A stretch of DNA of 11,077 nucleotides. It comes from Lachnospiraceae bacterium (lineage in GTDB: Bacteria > Bacillota > Clostridia > Lachnospirales > Lachnospiraceae). The stretch covers positions 1 to 11,077 of the forward strand of contig CAAGSD010000030.1 of assembly GCA_900772845.1 (NCBI GenBank), in the 5' to 3' direction. Of the stretch, positions 1-6,880 are shown one piece after another. How positions within the stretch are numbered: position 1 is the first letter of the stretch; each line of letters opens with the position of its first letter. Position numbers and translations under genes: made by a program. Under the pieces are notes generated by a model that was given only the letters and a program-made list of their open reading frames with translations, had not been told where the DNA came from and did no database searches.

Positions 1-3
1 CAT

Positions 4-89
4 CCCACTTTTATGCTCATATCGGGGCGGGTCCTAAGGTCTTTCACCCACTTATGAGCAAGCTCATATGGGCTTAGACCTTTTGACCC
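4..89. repeat. Long imperfect palindromic element of unknown identity
   Basis: The region folds into a long stem. The tip is TATGAGC (53-59) against GCTCATA (62-68) with a two-base centre. Below it CCCA (47-50) pairs with TGGG (69-72), then AAGGTCT (36-42) with AGACCTT (76-82), and at the base GGGTC (29-33) with GACCC (85-89), with small internal loops between. There is also a direct repeat: CCCACTT at 4-10 and 47-53, and GCTCATAT at 15-22 and 62-69, so 53-59 could instead pair with 15-21. No T-run follows, so it is not a standard intrinsic terminator. It could be the end of a mobile element, a dispersed palindromic repeat, or a structured RNA from the gene to the left. I do not recognise the family. 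Confidence 0.6.
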
Positions 90-162
90 TGGCATCATGG
101 TTATTATATAGTAAAAATATGGGAAGTTCAATTTTCATCCGTGGGAAGAAAACAAAAAGCCG

Positions 163-196
163 TTTTTTGAACACTCAGAAACCTTTTTTTGAACAC
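163..196 (+). promoter_or_regulatory. Direct repeat TTTTTTGAACAC, 22 bp apart
   Basis: The 12-mer TTTTTTGAACAC occurs at 163-174 and again at 185-196, so the copies start 22 bp apart, about two helical turns. Same-face direct repeats with this spacing are typical of sites bound by AraC-family activators. A truncated AraC-family gene lies at the far end of the window, but no direct link can be shown. The repeat lies about 125-155 bp upstream of the best promoter candidate. It could also be chance similarity in T-rich DNA or a slippage product. Confidence 0.4.
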
Positions 197-199
197 GAA

Positions 200-227
200 A
201 TTATGCAAAATGCCATATGAAATATGG
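200..227. promoter_or_regulatory. Upstream operator-like site: 13-mer repeat plus palindrome
   Basis: ATTATGCAAAATG (200-212) is an exact copy of the 13-mer at 326-338. It is directly followed by the inverted repeat CCATAT-GAA-ATATGG (213-227), which has perfect 6-bp arms. The two 13-mer copies start 126 bp apart, close to twelve helical turns, which would put them on the same DNA face and would suit a looping regulator. The binding protein is unknown. Confidence 0.4.
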
Positions 228-263
228 AAGAACTGAAAAAAGTATGTAAATGTGACGAAAAAA

Positions 264-299
264 ATGCAAGATTATGGTTAAAAAGCCATTTTTTTGCAT
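264..299. repeat. Inverted repeat in the control region (ATGCAA ... TTGCAT)
   Basis: ATGCAA (264-269) pairs with TTGCAT (294-299) and ATGG (274-277) pairs with CCAT (286-289), around an 8-base AT-rich loop with a small internal mismatch. The arms share the ATGCAA core with the 13-mers at 200-212 and 326-338, so the motif appears four times in about 135 bp. It lies upstream of the likely promoter, so it more likely acts as a DNA site than as an RNA hairpin. Confidence 0.35.
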
Positions 300-319
300 C
301 GACAGAACCGTTATTTAAC

Positions 320-348
320 TTTACCATTATGCAAAATGGACATAAAAT
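320..348 (+). promoter_or_regulatory. Candidate sigma-A promoter for the sugar operon
   Basis: TTTACC (320-325) resembles a -35 box and TAAAAT (343-348) matches five of six -10 bases, with a 17-bp spacer. Transcription would start near 355, giving a 5' UTR of roughly 65 bases before the ATG at 419. The rest of 100-418 is AT-rich and holds no credible gene. The prediction is by eye only. Confidence 0.5.
324..339. promoter_or_regulatory. Operator-like palindrome inside the promoter spacer
   Basis: CCATTATGCAAAATGG is a 16-bp palindrome with one mismatched pair out of eight. It contains the second copy of the 13-mer ATTATGCAAAATG (326-338). It sits between the putative -35 and -10 boxes, where a bound protein would block RNA polymerase, so a repressor is the simplest reading. 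It does not match a catabolite-response (cre) element. Confidence 0.45.
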
Positions 349-370
349 AAATTCATCAAAACAACAACGA

Positions 371-392
371 GGGATGTGCAGGACACATACCC
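371..392 (+). promoter_or_regulatory. 5' UTR hairpin just upstream of the RBS
   Basis: GGG-ATGTG (371-378) pairs with CACAT-a-CCC (384-392), giving an 8-bp stem with one bulged A and a 5-base loop. It ends 12 bases before the GGGAGG ribosome binding site (405-410) of the binding-protein gene. It could stabilise the 5' end of the mRNA or modulate translation. It is too small for a known metabolite riboswitch and has no U-tract. Confidence 0.4.
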
Positions 393-418
393 GACAGATT
401 GTATGGGAGGTATAACAA

Positions 419-1753
419 ATGAAGAAAAGAATGATTGCAGGTCTTATGGCTGTAATGATGACCATGTCTCTGGCAGCATGTGGAAGCAGCGCAGGCAGTT
501 CTGATGCATCTGGCACAGGCTCCGCTGCCACAGGTGACAATAGTGCTGCACAGGCTGCCAGCGGTGACAAAGTAACCCTGAACCTTTGCTGGTGGGGAAA
601 CCAGACAAGAAATGATGTAACCAAGAAGGCAGTTGACCTTTACATGGAACAGAATCCCAATGTAGAGATCAAGGTAGAGTTTACCGACTGGTCCGGATAC
701 TGGGATAAGCTTTCTGCAATGGCAGCAGGCGGCAACCTTCCCGATATTATCCAGATGGATTACTCCTATCTGCAGCAGTATCAGCAGAGCGGACAGCTTG
801 CTGATTTGAGCCAGTTCATTGACAGCGGTGTCATTGACACCAGCAAGATTGCAGACAGCGTTATCGATAGTGGATCTATTGATGGAACCTGTTATGCATT
901 AAGTCTGGGCAGTAATGCTCCTATGATGGTATATGACAAAGAAATCGTAGAACAGGCCGGTGTAGAGATTCCCGAGCAGCTGACCATCGAAGAACTGTAT
1001 GATATCGGACAGACCATTTATGAGAAGACCGGTGTGAAGACCTACTTTGATGGCGGTATCAACATGATGCAGGTTATCGCAAGAACCCAGGGATCTCATT
1101 TGTTCGATGAACTGGCAGCAGGAACCAAAACTGCAAGCGAAACCCACTTCGCTAATGTAGATAAGTTCAACAAGGCAGAATCCGCTATTTCTCCTGATCT
1201 TCTGGCAGAGAAGAATCCGGATGTAGTAGAGACCAAGCCTATCATTGACGGAACTACCTGGAATGACTTTTCTTATTCCAACCAGTACATCAGTATTGCC
1301 AACACAGCCGGTAGAGATCTGGGAATCACCATGTATCCTACTACCAGCGATGCAACCACCCAGCCGATGTTCTTAAAGCCCAGCCAGTTCTTCTCTATCG
1401 CTGAGACTTCCCAGAACAAAGAAGAGGCTGCAAAGTTCCTGGATTGGTTCACCAACAGTGTTGAGTGCAACACCATTCTGATGGCTGAGAGAGGTATTCC
1501 TGTAAACAGCGATGTAGCAGAAGCAATCAAACCCAATGTAGATGAGAATTCCCAGAAGGTATTTGATTACATCGCAGAAGTATCCAAGATCGCAACTCCT
1601 ATTGATGATCCCGATCCCTCCGGTAAGGGTGAAGTAGAAGCACAGGCCAAGACCATTGTTGAGAACCTGCGTTATGGAGATACAGATGCAGCGGGAGCAG
1701 CAGAAGAATTCGTAACCACATCTCAGAAGATTCTGAGCGAGGCGGCAAAGTAA
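419..1753 (+). CDS. ABC sugar transporter solute-binding lipoprotein (CUT1 family)
   Basis: This 444-residue protein is a family 1 extracellular solute-binding protein that captures an oligosaccharide outside the membrane and delivers it to the two permeases encoded next. Residues 1-20 are a signal peptide (basic MKKR, Met/Ala-rich core), and LAAC with Cys21 is a lipobox, so the mature protein should be lipid-anchored. A Gly/Ser/Ala-rich linker covers about residues 22-50. The mature domain opens with NLCWWGNQTRND and includes a GGNLPDIIQMD segment and later WFTNSVECN, both typical of this family. The start is supported by GGGAGG (405-410) eight bases upstream. The ligand cannot be read from sequence. 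The downstream alpha-mannosidase and hexokinase suggest a mannose-containing oligosaccharide (inference). Confidence 0.93.
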   Translation: MKKRMIAGLMAVMMTMSLAACGSSAGSSDASGTGSAATGDNSAAQAASGDKVTLNLCWWGNQTRNDVTKKAVDLYMEQNPNVEIKVEFTDWSGYWDKLSAMAAGGNLPDIIQMDYSYLQQYQQSGQLADLSQFIDSGVIDTSKIADSVIDSGSIDGTCYALSLGSNAPMMVYDKEIVEQAGVEIPEQLTIEELYDIGQTIYEKTGVKTYFDGGINMMQVIARTQGSHLFDELAAGTKTASETHFANVDKFNKAESAISPDLLAEKNPDVVETKPIIDGTTWNDFSYSNQYISIANTAGRDLGITMYPTTSDATTQPMFLKPSQFFSIAETSQNKEEAAKFLDWFTNSVECNTILMAERGIPVNSDVAEAIKPNVDENSQKVFDYIAEVSKIATPIDDPDPSGKGEVEAQAKTIVENLRYGDTDAAGAAEEFVTTSQKILSEAAK

Positions 1754-1782
1754 GACGAGAAGTAAGACTTCTGAAGTAAGAC
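1748..1782 (+). repeat. Triple short repeat AAGTAAGAC across the stop codon
   Basis: The 9-mer AAGTAAGAC occurs at 1748-1756 (covering the TAA stop of the binding-protein gene), 1760-1768 and 1774-1782. The second copy also forms AGAAGT-AAG-ACTTCT (1758-1772), a 6-bp hairpin with a 3-base loop. This may be duplication by slippage, or a small mRNA 3'-end structure. No function is known to me. Confidence 0.5.
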
Positions 1783-1802
1783 CGTTATAACAAATTGTAA
1801 TA

Positions 1803-1849
1803 AAAGGGCGCCTGGATCCCATCCGACATCGGGCGGGAGCCGGGCGCTT
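1803..1849 (+). other. GC-rich intercistronic hairpin between binding protein and permeases
   Basis: AAG-CGCC-GG-TCCC (within 1804-1820) pairs with GGGA-CC-GGCG-CTT (within 1835-1849), and CCG (1823-1825) with CGG (1830-1832) at the tip, making one long stem with small bulges. The following bases (TTGTTATAG) are a poor U-tract, so it is a weak terminator at best. In sugar ABC operons such hairpins commonly protect the upstream mRNA from 3' decay and keep the binding protein more abundant than the permeases. That role is inferred here. Confidence 0.6.
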
Positions 1850-1879
1850 GTTATAGAAAGCGGCAGAAGGAGAGGAAAA

Positions 1880-2794
1880 ATGAGCAAAGAAAAGACTTCC
1901 CCAAAGAGAAAAAGAACATTGGGCCAGTGGCTGGATAGTCCTAACGTATCCGGATATGTGTTTGTCGGACCGTTCATTATCGGATTCCTGGCATTCATGA
2001 TGGTTCCCATGCTTTTATCTTTTGCATTTTCATTTACAAGATACAATATTTTACAGTCCCCGACATTCATTGGACTGGAAAACTACATTACCATGTTCAC
2101 GGATGATCCGAAATTCTGGAAGGTATTCGGCGTCACCATGTATTATGTGGTATTTTCCGTACCTCTTCGTCTGATCATGGCATTGATCGTAGCAATGCTT
2201 CTGGTGAAGAGCACCAAGCTGTCCGGCTTTTACAGAGCAGTATATTACCTTCCTTCCATTATCGGTTCCAGTGTGGCAGTTGCCATTCTGTGGAAAAGAA
2301 TGTTCGCCAGCGACGGTGTGATCAACGGTCTGTTCGGACTGGATATCGCATGGCTGGGACGTTCCGATACCGCAATCTGGACACTGATCATTCTGGCAGT
2401 ATGGCAGTTCGGATCCTCCATGCTGATCTTCTTGTCAGGATTAAAGCAGATTCCCGTAAGCCTATATGAGGCAGCCACCATGGATGGAGCTGGCGGTGTC
2501 CATAAGTTCTTCAAGATCACACTCCCCATGCTGACCCCCACGATTTTCTTCAATCTGATCAACCAGTTGATCAACGGATTTATGGCATTTACACAGAGCT
2601 ATATTATTACACAGGGAAAACCAAGGGATACCACCCTTTTCTATACTGTATATATGTACCAGAACGCATTTACCTATAACAAACTTGGCTATGGATGTGC
2701 ACTTGCATGGTTTATGATTCTGGTAGTAGGAATTTTGACACTGATCTTGTTCAAGACCCAGAACAAGTGGGTATATTATGAATCAGAAGGTTGA
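1880..2794 (+). CDS. ABC sugar permease, first subunit (MalF/UgpA type)
   Basis: This 304-residue inner-membrane protein is one half of the transport channel. Hydrophobic segments lie near residues 31-52, 83-109, 117-142, 165-188, 221-243 and 272-291, the six helices usual for the family. The cytoplasmic EAA loop that contacts the ATPase reads YEAATMDGAG (residues 196-205), followed by FFKITLPMLTPTIFF. A charged N-terminus (KEKTSPKRKR) precedes the first helix, and PTFIGLENY after it is also typical. The start has AGGAGAGG at 1868-1875. Its 3' end lies at or over the start of the second permease. No ATP-binding subunit is encoded in the window, so a shared MsmK/UgpC-like ATPase encoded elsewhere is likely (family knowledge). 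Confidence 0.93.
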   Translation: MSKEKTSPKRKRTLGQWLDSPNVSGYVFVGPFIIGFLAFMMVPMLLSFAFSFTRYNILQSPTFIGLENYITMFTDDPKFWKVFGVTMYYVVFSVPLRLIMALIVAMLLVKSTKLSGFYRAVYYLPSIIGSSVAVAILWKRMFASDGVINGLFGLDIAWLGRSDTAIWTLIILAVWQFGSSMLIFLSGLKQIPVSLYEAATMDGAGGVHKFFKITLPMLTPTIFFNLINQLINGFMAFTQSYIITQGKPRDTTLFYTVYMYQNAFTYNKLGYGCALAWFMILVVGILTLILFKTQNKWVYYESEG

Positions 2795-3659
2795 TGGTGA
2801 GCGTATGAAAAAAGGATATAAAGAAAAAAGATTTGCTATCGGAGTGATTTATCATATCTTCACCTTCTGTTTTGCCTGCGTGATGATATATCCGTTAGTA
2901 TGGATGGTACTTAGTTCATTTAAGGATACCAATGAGATCATAAGAACGGCATCTGAATTGATCCCGAGACACTTCTCTCTGGAGAACTACAGGGTAGGCT
3001 GGCAGGGATTTGCCGGATACAATTTCGGAACCTTCTTCAAAAACTCTTTTGTGATCGCAGGTTTATCCACCATCGGAGCAGTGGCTTCCTCTGCTGTGAT
3101 CGGATACGGCTTCGCAAGAATTAACTTCAAATTCAAGGGATTCTGGTTCGCCTGCATGCTGTTGTCCATGATGCTTCCGTTCCAGGTAGTAATGATCCCG
3201 CAGTACATAATTTTCAATAAATTAGGCTGGGTCGGTTCTTACCTTCCTATCATTGTTCCCCAGTGGTTCGGTCAGGGATTCTTCATCTTCCTGAATATCC
3301 AGTTCATCAAGGGGATTCCCATGGATCTGGATGAGGCGGCCAGAATGGACGGATGTTCTACCTATACGATATTCTTCCGTATCATCCTTCCTCTGATCAA
3401 GCCTTCACTGGTAACCAGTGCGATCTTCTCCTTTATGTGGAGATGGGATGATTTCCTGGCAGCACTGTTATACTTAAGCGATCCTCTGAAATATCCGGTG
3501 AGTTACGCTCTGAAGATGTTCTCGGATCCTACCGCAGGTTCTGACTGGGGTGCTATGTTTGCAATGGCAACCTTGTCCCTGATTCCTATATTTGTTATTT
3601 TCCTGACTATGCAGAAATATCTGGTAGAAGGAATTGCATCCACCGGTATCAAGGGCTAA
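2778..3659 (+). CDS. ABC sugar permease, second subunit (MalG/UgpE type)
   Basis: This membrane protein of 293 residues pairs with the preceding permease. Hydrophobic segments lie near residues 21-48, 86-113, 121-144, 155-177, 210-233 and 247-273. The EAA loop is DEAARMDGCS (185-194), followed by FFRIILPLIKPSL. The C-terminal YLVEGIASTGIKG is characteristic of MalG-type CUT1 permeases. The start is uncertain. ATG 2778 overlaps the upstream gene by 17 bases and lacks a clear RBS. ATG 2805 (codon 10, MKKGYKEKRF) would leave a 10-base gap with a short GGTGA at 2796-2800. Both give translational coupling. Confidence 0.92.
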   Translation: MNQKVDGERMKKGYKEKRFAIGVIYHIFTFCFACVMIYPLVWMVLSSFKDTNEIIRTASELIPRHFSLENYRVGWQGFAGYNFGTFFKNSFVIAGLSTIGAVASSAVIGYGFARINFKFKGFWFACMLLSMMLPFQVVMIPQYIIFNKLGWVGSYLPIIVPQWFGQGFFIFLNIQFIKGIPMDLDEAARMDGCSTYTIFFRIILPLIKPSLVTSAIFSFMWRWDDFLAALLYLSDPLKYPVSYALKMFSDPTAGSDWGAMFAMATLSLIPIFVIFLTMQKYLVEGIASTGIKG

Positions 3660-3668
3660 AGCTGTTCG

Positions 3669-3708
3669 GCGGGGAGACTGTTCCGGTTCTCCCCGCTTTA
3701 CTTGTTTT
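3669..3708 (+). terminator. Intercistronic stem-loop, likely partial terminator
   Basis: GCGGGGAGA (3669-3677) and TCTCCCCGC (3688-3696) form a perfect 9-bp GC-rich stem with a 10-base loop, followed by TTTACTTGTTTT, an interrupted T-tract. It sits just after the second permease and before the alpha-mannosidase, where no new promoter is obvious. It probably attenuates readthrough, so that enzymes are made in smaller amounts than the transporter, and may protect the transporter mRNA. Confidence 0.65.
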
Positions 3709-3735
3709 CAGATAAAAATCAGAGGAGAGTGTGAT

Positions 3736-6700
3736 ATGGACACTGTTAGAAATCGGATCAAAGCTGTTCTCGAAGCCGTAGAGCAGATGATATATAGTGA
3801 CAGACAACCGGTAACTTCCGTGAAGATCGCCAAAGCGGATTACCATTTTGAGGAGGAATTCCACAGAGAAGGAAAAGATTTCCGGGATTTCGGCCGCAAT
3901 GAGACCTGGGGAGAGCTGGATCAGCATTATTTCTTCCTGGCAGATGTGGCGATCCCGGAGCAGATGGAGGGGCATACAGTCCGTGCCGTGCTGAATACCG
4001 GAGCCACAGATATCTGGAATACGGACAATCCCCAGATCATGGCTTATGTGAACGGCAGATTTGCAGCCACGCTGGATATGAACCATCAGTTTATCATTCT
4101 GTCGGAGCATGCCAAAGCAGGAGAGACTTATGAACTGGCTTTTTATGCGTATTCCAGTGCGTATGCAGGCACGTTTACCGGTACGAATTTCTTCCGCCTG
4201 GAGCTGGCAGTCTACCGGGAAGAGGCGGCGGGACTCTATTATGACATGCAGGCTGTCTATGAAGCTGCGGATCTTCTGCCGGAGGACAATCTATCCAGGA
4301 TCGAGGGCTTTAAAGCACTGGAAAGGTGCGTAAATCTGCTGGATCTGCGCAGACCCGGATCCGCAGAATGCTTTGAGAGCATGAAAATGGCGGCGCAGGA
4401 GCTGGAAAGTACTTATTATGCCGACAGAAGACCGAATCCGGTGACGGTGCACAGTATCGGCCATACCCATATTGATGTGGCATGGAAATGGCCCCTGCGT
4501 CAGACCAGACAAAAGGCAGTGCGCAGCTTTGAGACAGTACTGAACCTGATGGACAGATATCCGGAATACCGTTTTATGTCCAGTCAGCCACAGCTCTATG
4601 AGTTCGTGAAGGAAGATGCTCCTGGGGTATTTGCCAGAATCAGGGAACGGATCAAAGAGGGCAGATGGGAAGCGGAAGGGGCCATGTGGCTGGAGCCGGA
4701 CTGCAATATTTCCTCCGGAGAATCCCTGATCCGGCATATCATCTATGGCCGCAGATTTTTTGAACAAGAGCTGGGTGCGGAGAAAAATGAAGTATTGTGG
4801 CTGCCGGATGTCTTTGGTTACAGTGCGGCGCTACCGCAGATCCTGCAGAAATCCGGGATCCCTTATTTTATGACCACGAAAATCGGGTGGAATGAGTTCA
4901 ACCGGTTTCCTCACGACACCTTTCTCTGGAAGGGCATTGACGGAACGGAAGTGTTGACACATCTGATCTCTACCAGAAACTATCAGAAGCCGGGTGACCT
5001 GAAGATGGTGGGAAACCATTCCACCACTTATAATGGTCTGCAGAATGCCTCCCAGCTCATGGGTACCTGGCAGCGGTATCAGGATAAGGATGTGAGCACT
5101 GAGGTGCTGACCTGCTACGGCTATGGTGATGGTGGTGGAGGCCCCACAGAAGAGATGCTGGAGCAGAGCAGAAGGCTGGAGCACAGCATCGTGGAATGTC
5201 CTGCGGCAAGACAGACAGGGGTGAAGGAATTCTTTCATATTCTGGAAGAGAAAATGGACAAAAAGCGTCTCGCAGTATGGGATGGTGAACTATATCTGGA
5301 ATTCCACCGTGGTACTTATACTTCTATGGCACAGAATAAAAAATACAATCGTAAGGCTGAGTTCAAAAACGGCGAAACCGAGCTGTATGCGGCAATGGCA
5401 TCACTTCTGGATCAAAAGTATATCTATCCACAAAAAAAACTGGAACACAGCTGGAAACTGCTTTTGCTGAACCAGTTCCACGATATTCTGCCCGGTTCCT
5501 CTATTAAGGAAGTGTATGAGGATTCCGCCGCACAGTATGAAGAGATTTTTGCTGCGGATGAAGAAATGATGAAAACAGCGAAGAAGAGCATCCGGGAAAA
5601 GCTGTTCCGGTATCGTGCGGAGAAGACTGAGGAGGTCTGCGCAGTATGGAATCCTTTGAGCTTTGCACGTACGGCACTGATCCGGAATGCAGAGGGCAGT
5701 TGGCAGAAAATAACAGCAGGACCCAGCGGTGTTACTGTGTGCAGACCGGTGAATTCAGGAGAGGATAACTGTTTCACTGAGCTTGTAATGGAGGAAAACG
5801 GACGACCAGCAAGCTTCAAAACGCCCTATTATACCGTCAGATTTGATGCCAATGCAGAGATCACAAGCCTGGTGGATATCAGGGAGGACCGGGAACTGAT
5901 CCAACAGGGCAGGATGGGTAACCGTCTCACCGTATATGAGGATCGTCCGGCGGAATTTGATGCCTGGAATATCGACGAGGGATATCTGGAGAAATCCTGG
6001 GATGTCATTGATGTGGAAGAATTCAAAGTATTGGAGAACGGACCGGAGACAGCGGCATTACATGTGCGCAGACGGTTCCAGGATTCCACGATCGAACAGA
6101 CCATTCGTTTCTACCGGCACACCGCAAGGATTGATTTTCAGACCAGAGTGGACTGGCAGGAACATCAACAGCTGCTCAGAGTATCCTTCCCTGTGGATAT
6201 TCTGGCACATGAAGCGGATTATGAGATCCAGTTCGGTAATGTAAAGCGCCCGACACACAAGAACACATCCTGGGATCGTGCAAGATTCGAGGTATGCGCA
6301 CACAAATGGGCAGATCTTTCCGAACCCGGTTATGGTGTGGCACTGATGAATGACTGCAAATACGGTTATGATGTCCATGAGGGTGTGATGGGACTGACAT
6401 TGATCAAGTCAGGTATTTTCCCCAATCCCGATGCAGATCAGGGACAGCATGAATTTACCTACGCATTGTTCCCTCATCAGGGAGATTTCCGCAAGGGCGG
6501 TGTGGTAAGAGAAGCTTACGATCTGAACTGCCCGATGGCATGGGAGAAGGTACAGGGTATCTATAAAGACAGCTTCTCAATGCTGCAGATAGCAGAGGAA
6601 AATGTGATGGCGGATACTGTGAAAGCGGCAGAGGATGGCAATGGCATCATCGTACGTCTCTATGAGACCTGGGGAATGCGTACCAAAGTGCATGTGAACT

Positions 6701-6858
6701 TCCCACTTGCTCCGGATGCACAGGTAACAGCCTGTGACTGCATGGAGAATTTTTCGGGGGCGGAGAATGCGGATATGTCCCGTGCACAGGACGGATGGAG
6801 CTTTACTATGAAGCCTTATGAAATCAAGACCCTGCGTATTGTGAATGAAAAAAAGTAA
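3736..6858 (+). CDS. Cytoplasmic alpha-mannosidase, glycoside hydrolase family 38
   Basis: This 1040-residue enzyme is expected to hydrolyse terminal alpha-linked mannose with retention, using a bound metal ion, normally zinc. After an N-terminal region, the catalytic domain begins with GHTHIDVAWKWP, whose His245 and Asp247 fit the metal ligands. WLPDVFGYSAALPQ supplies the probable nucleophile Asp358, and NQFHDILPGSSI supplies the third ligand His582. The later part (about 640-1040) matches the beta-rich C-terminal domains of GH38. The length is normal for bacterial members. ATG 3736 is chosen over in-frame 3634 because AGAGGAGAG (3721-3729) lies at proper spacing and the earlier start would overlap the permease gene. 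There is no signal peptide, so the substrate must be imported first. Linkage specificity (alpha-1,2, -1,3 or -1,6) cannot be judged. Confidence 0.93.
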   Translation: MDTVRNRIKAVLEAVEQMIYSDRQPVTSVKIAKADYHFEEEFHREGKDFRDFGRNETWGELDQHYFFLADVAIPEQMEGHTVRAVLNTGATDIWNTDNPQIMAYVNGRFAATLDMNHQFIILSEHAKAGETYELAFYAYSSAYAGTFTGTNFFRLELAVYREEAAGLYYDMQAVYEAADLLPEDNLSRIEGFKALERCVNLLDLRRPGSAECFESMKMAAQELESTYYADRRPNPVTVHSIGHTHIDVAWKWPLRQTRQKAVRSFETVLNLMDRYPEYRFMSSQPQLYEFVKEDAPGVFARIRERIKEGRWEAEGAMWLEPDCNISSGESLIRHIIYGRRFFEQELGAEKNEVLWLPDVFGYSAALPQILQKSGIPYFMTTKIGWNEFNRFPHDTFLWKGIDGTEVLTHLISTRNYQKPGDLKMVGNHSTTYNGLQNASQLMGTWQRYQDKDVSTEVLTCYGYGDGGGGPTEEMLEQSRRLEHSIVECPAARQTGVKEFFHILEEKMDKKRLAVWDGELYLEFHRGTYTSMAQNKKYNRKAEFKNGETELYAAMASLLDQKYIYPQKKLEHSWKLLLLNQFHDILPGSSIKEVYEDSAAQYEEIFAADEEMMKTAKKSIREKLFRYRAEKTEEVCAVWNPLSFARTALIRNAEGSWQKITAGPSGVTVCRPVNSGEDNCFTELVMEENGRPASFKTPYYTVRFDANAEITSLVDIREDRELIQQGRMGNRLTVYEDRPAEFDAWNIDEGYLEKSWDVIDVEEFKVLENGPETAALHVRRRFQDSTIEQTIRFYRHTARIDFQTRVDWQEHQQLLRVSFPVDILAHEADYEIQFGNVKRPTHKNTSWDRARFEVCAHKWADLSEPGYGVALMNDCKYGYDVHEGVMGLTLIKSGIFPNPDADQGQHEFTYALFPHQGDFRKGGVVREAYDLNCPMAWEKVQGIYKDSFSMLQIAEENVMADTVKAAEDGNGIIVRLYETWGMRTKVHVNFPLAPDAQVTACDCMENFSGAENADMSRAQDGWSFTMKPYEIKTLRIVNEKK

Positions 6859-6880
6859 GAGGGTTACGAAGGAGAAAATT

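Noticed and set aside
248..263. Possible catabolite-response (cre) element around TGTGACGAAA
   Set aside because: The central spacing does not fit the cre consensus and the right half-site is missing.
224..415. 63-codon plus-strand frame in the leader region
   Set aside because: It has no RBS, lies across the predicted operator and promoter sites, has a composition unlike a protein and ends inside the RBS region of the binding-protein gene.
175..624. 149-codon minus-strand frame over the control region and signal peptide
   Set aside because: It is antisense to the lipoprotein start, with no sign of a conserved domain or RBS.
1803..1849. Full Rho-independent terminator after the binding-protein gene
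   Set aside because: The stem is strong but the following TTGTTATAG is not a proper T-tract, and the permeases have no promoter of their own that I can see, so readthrough is needed.
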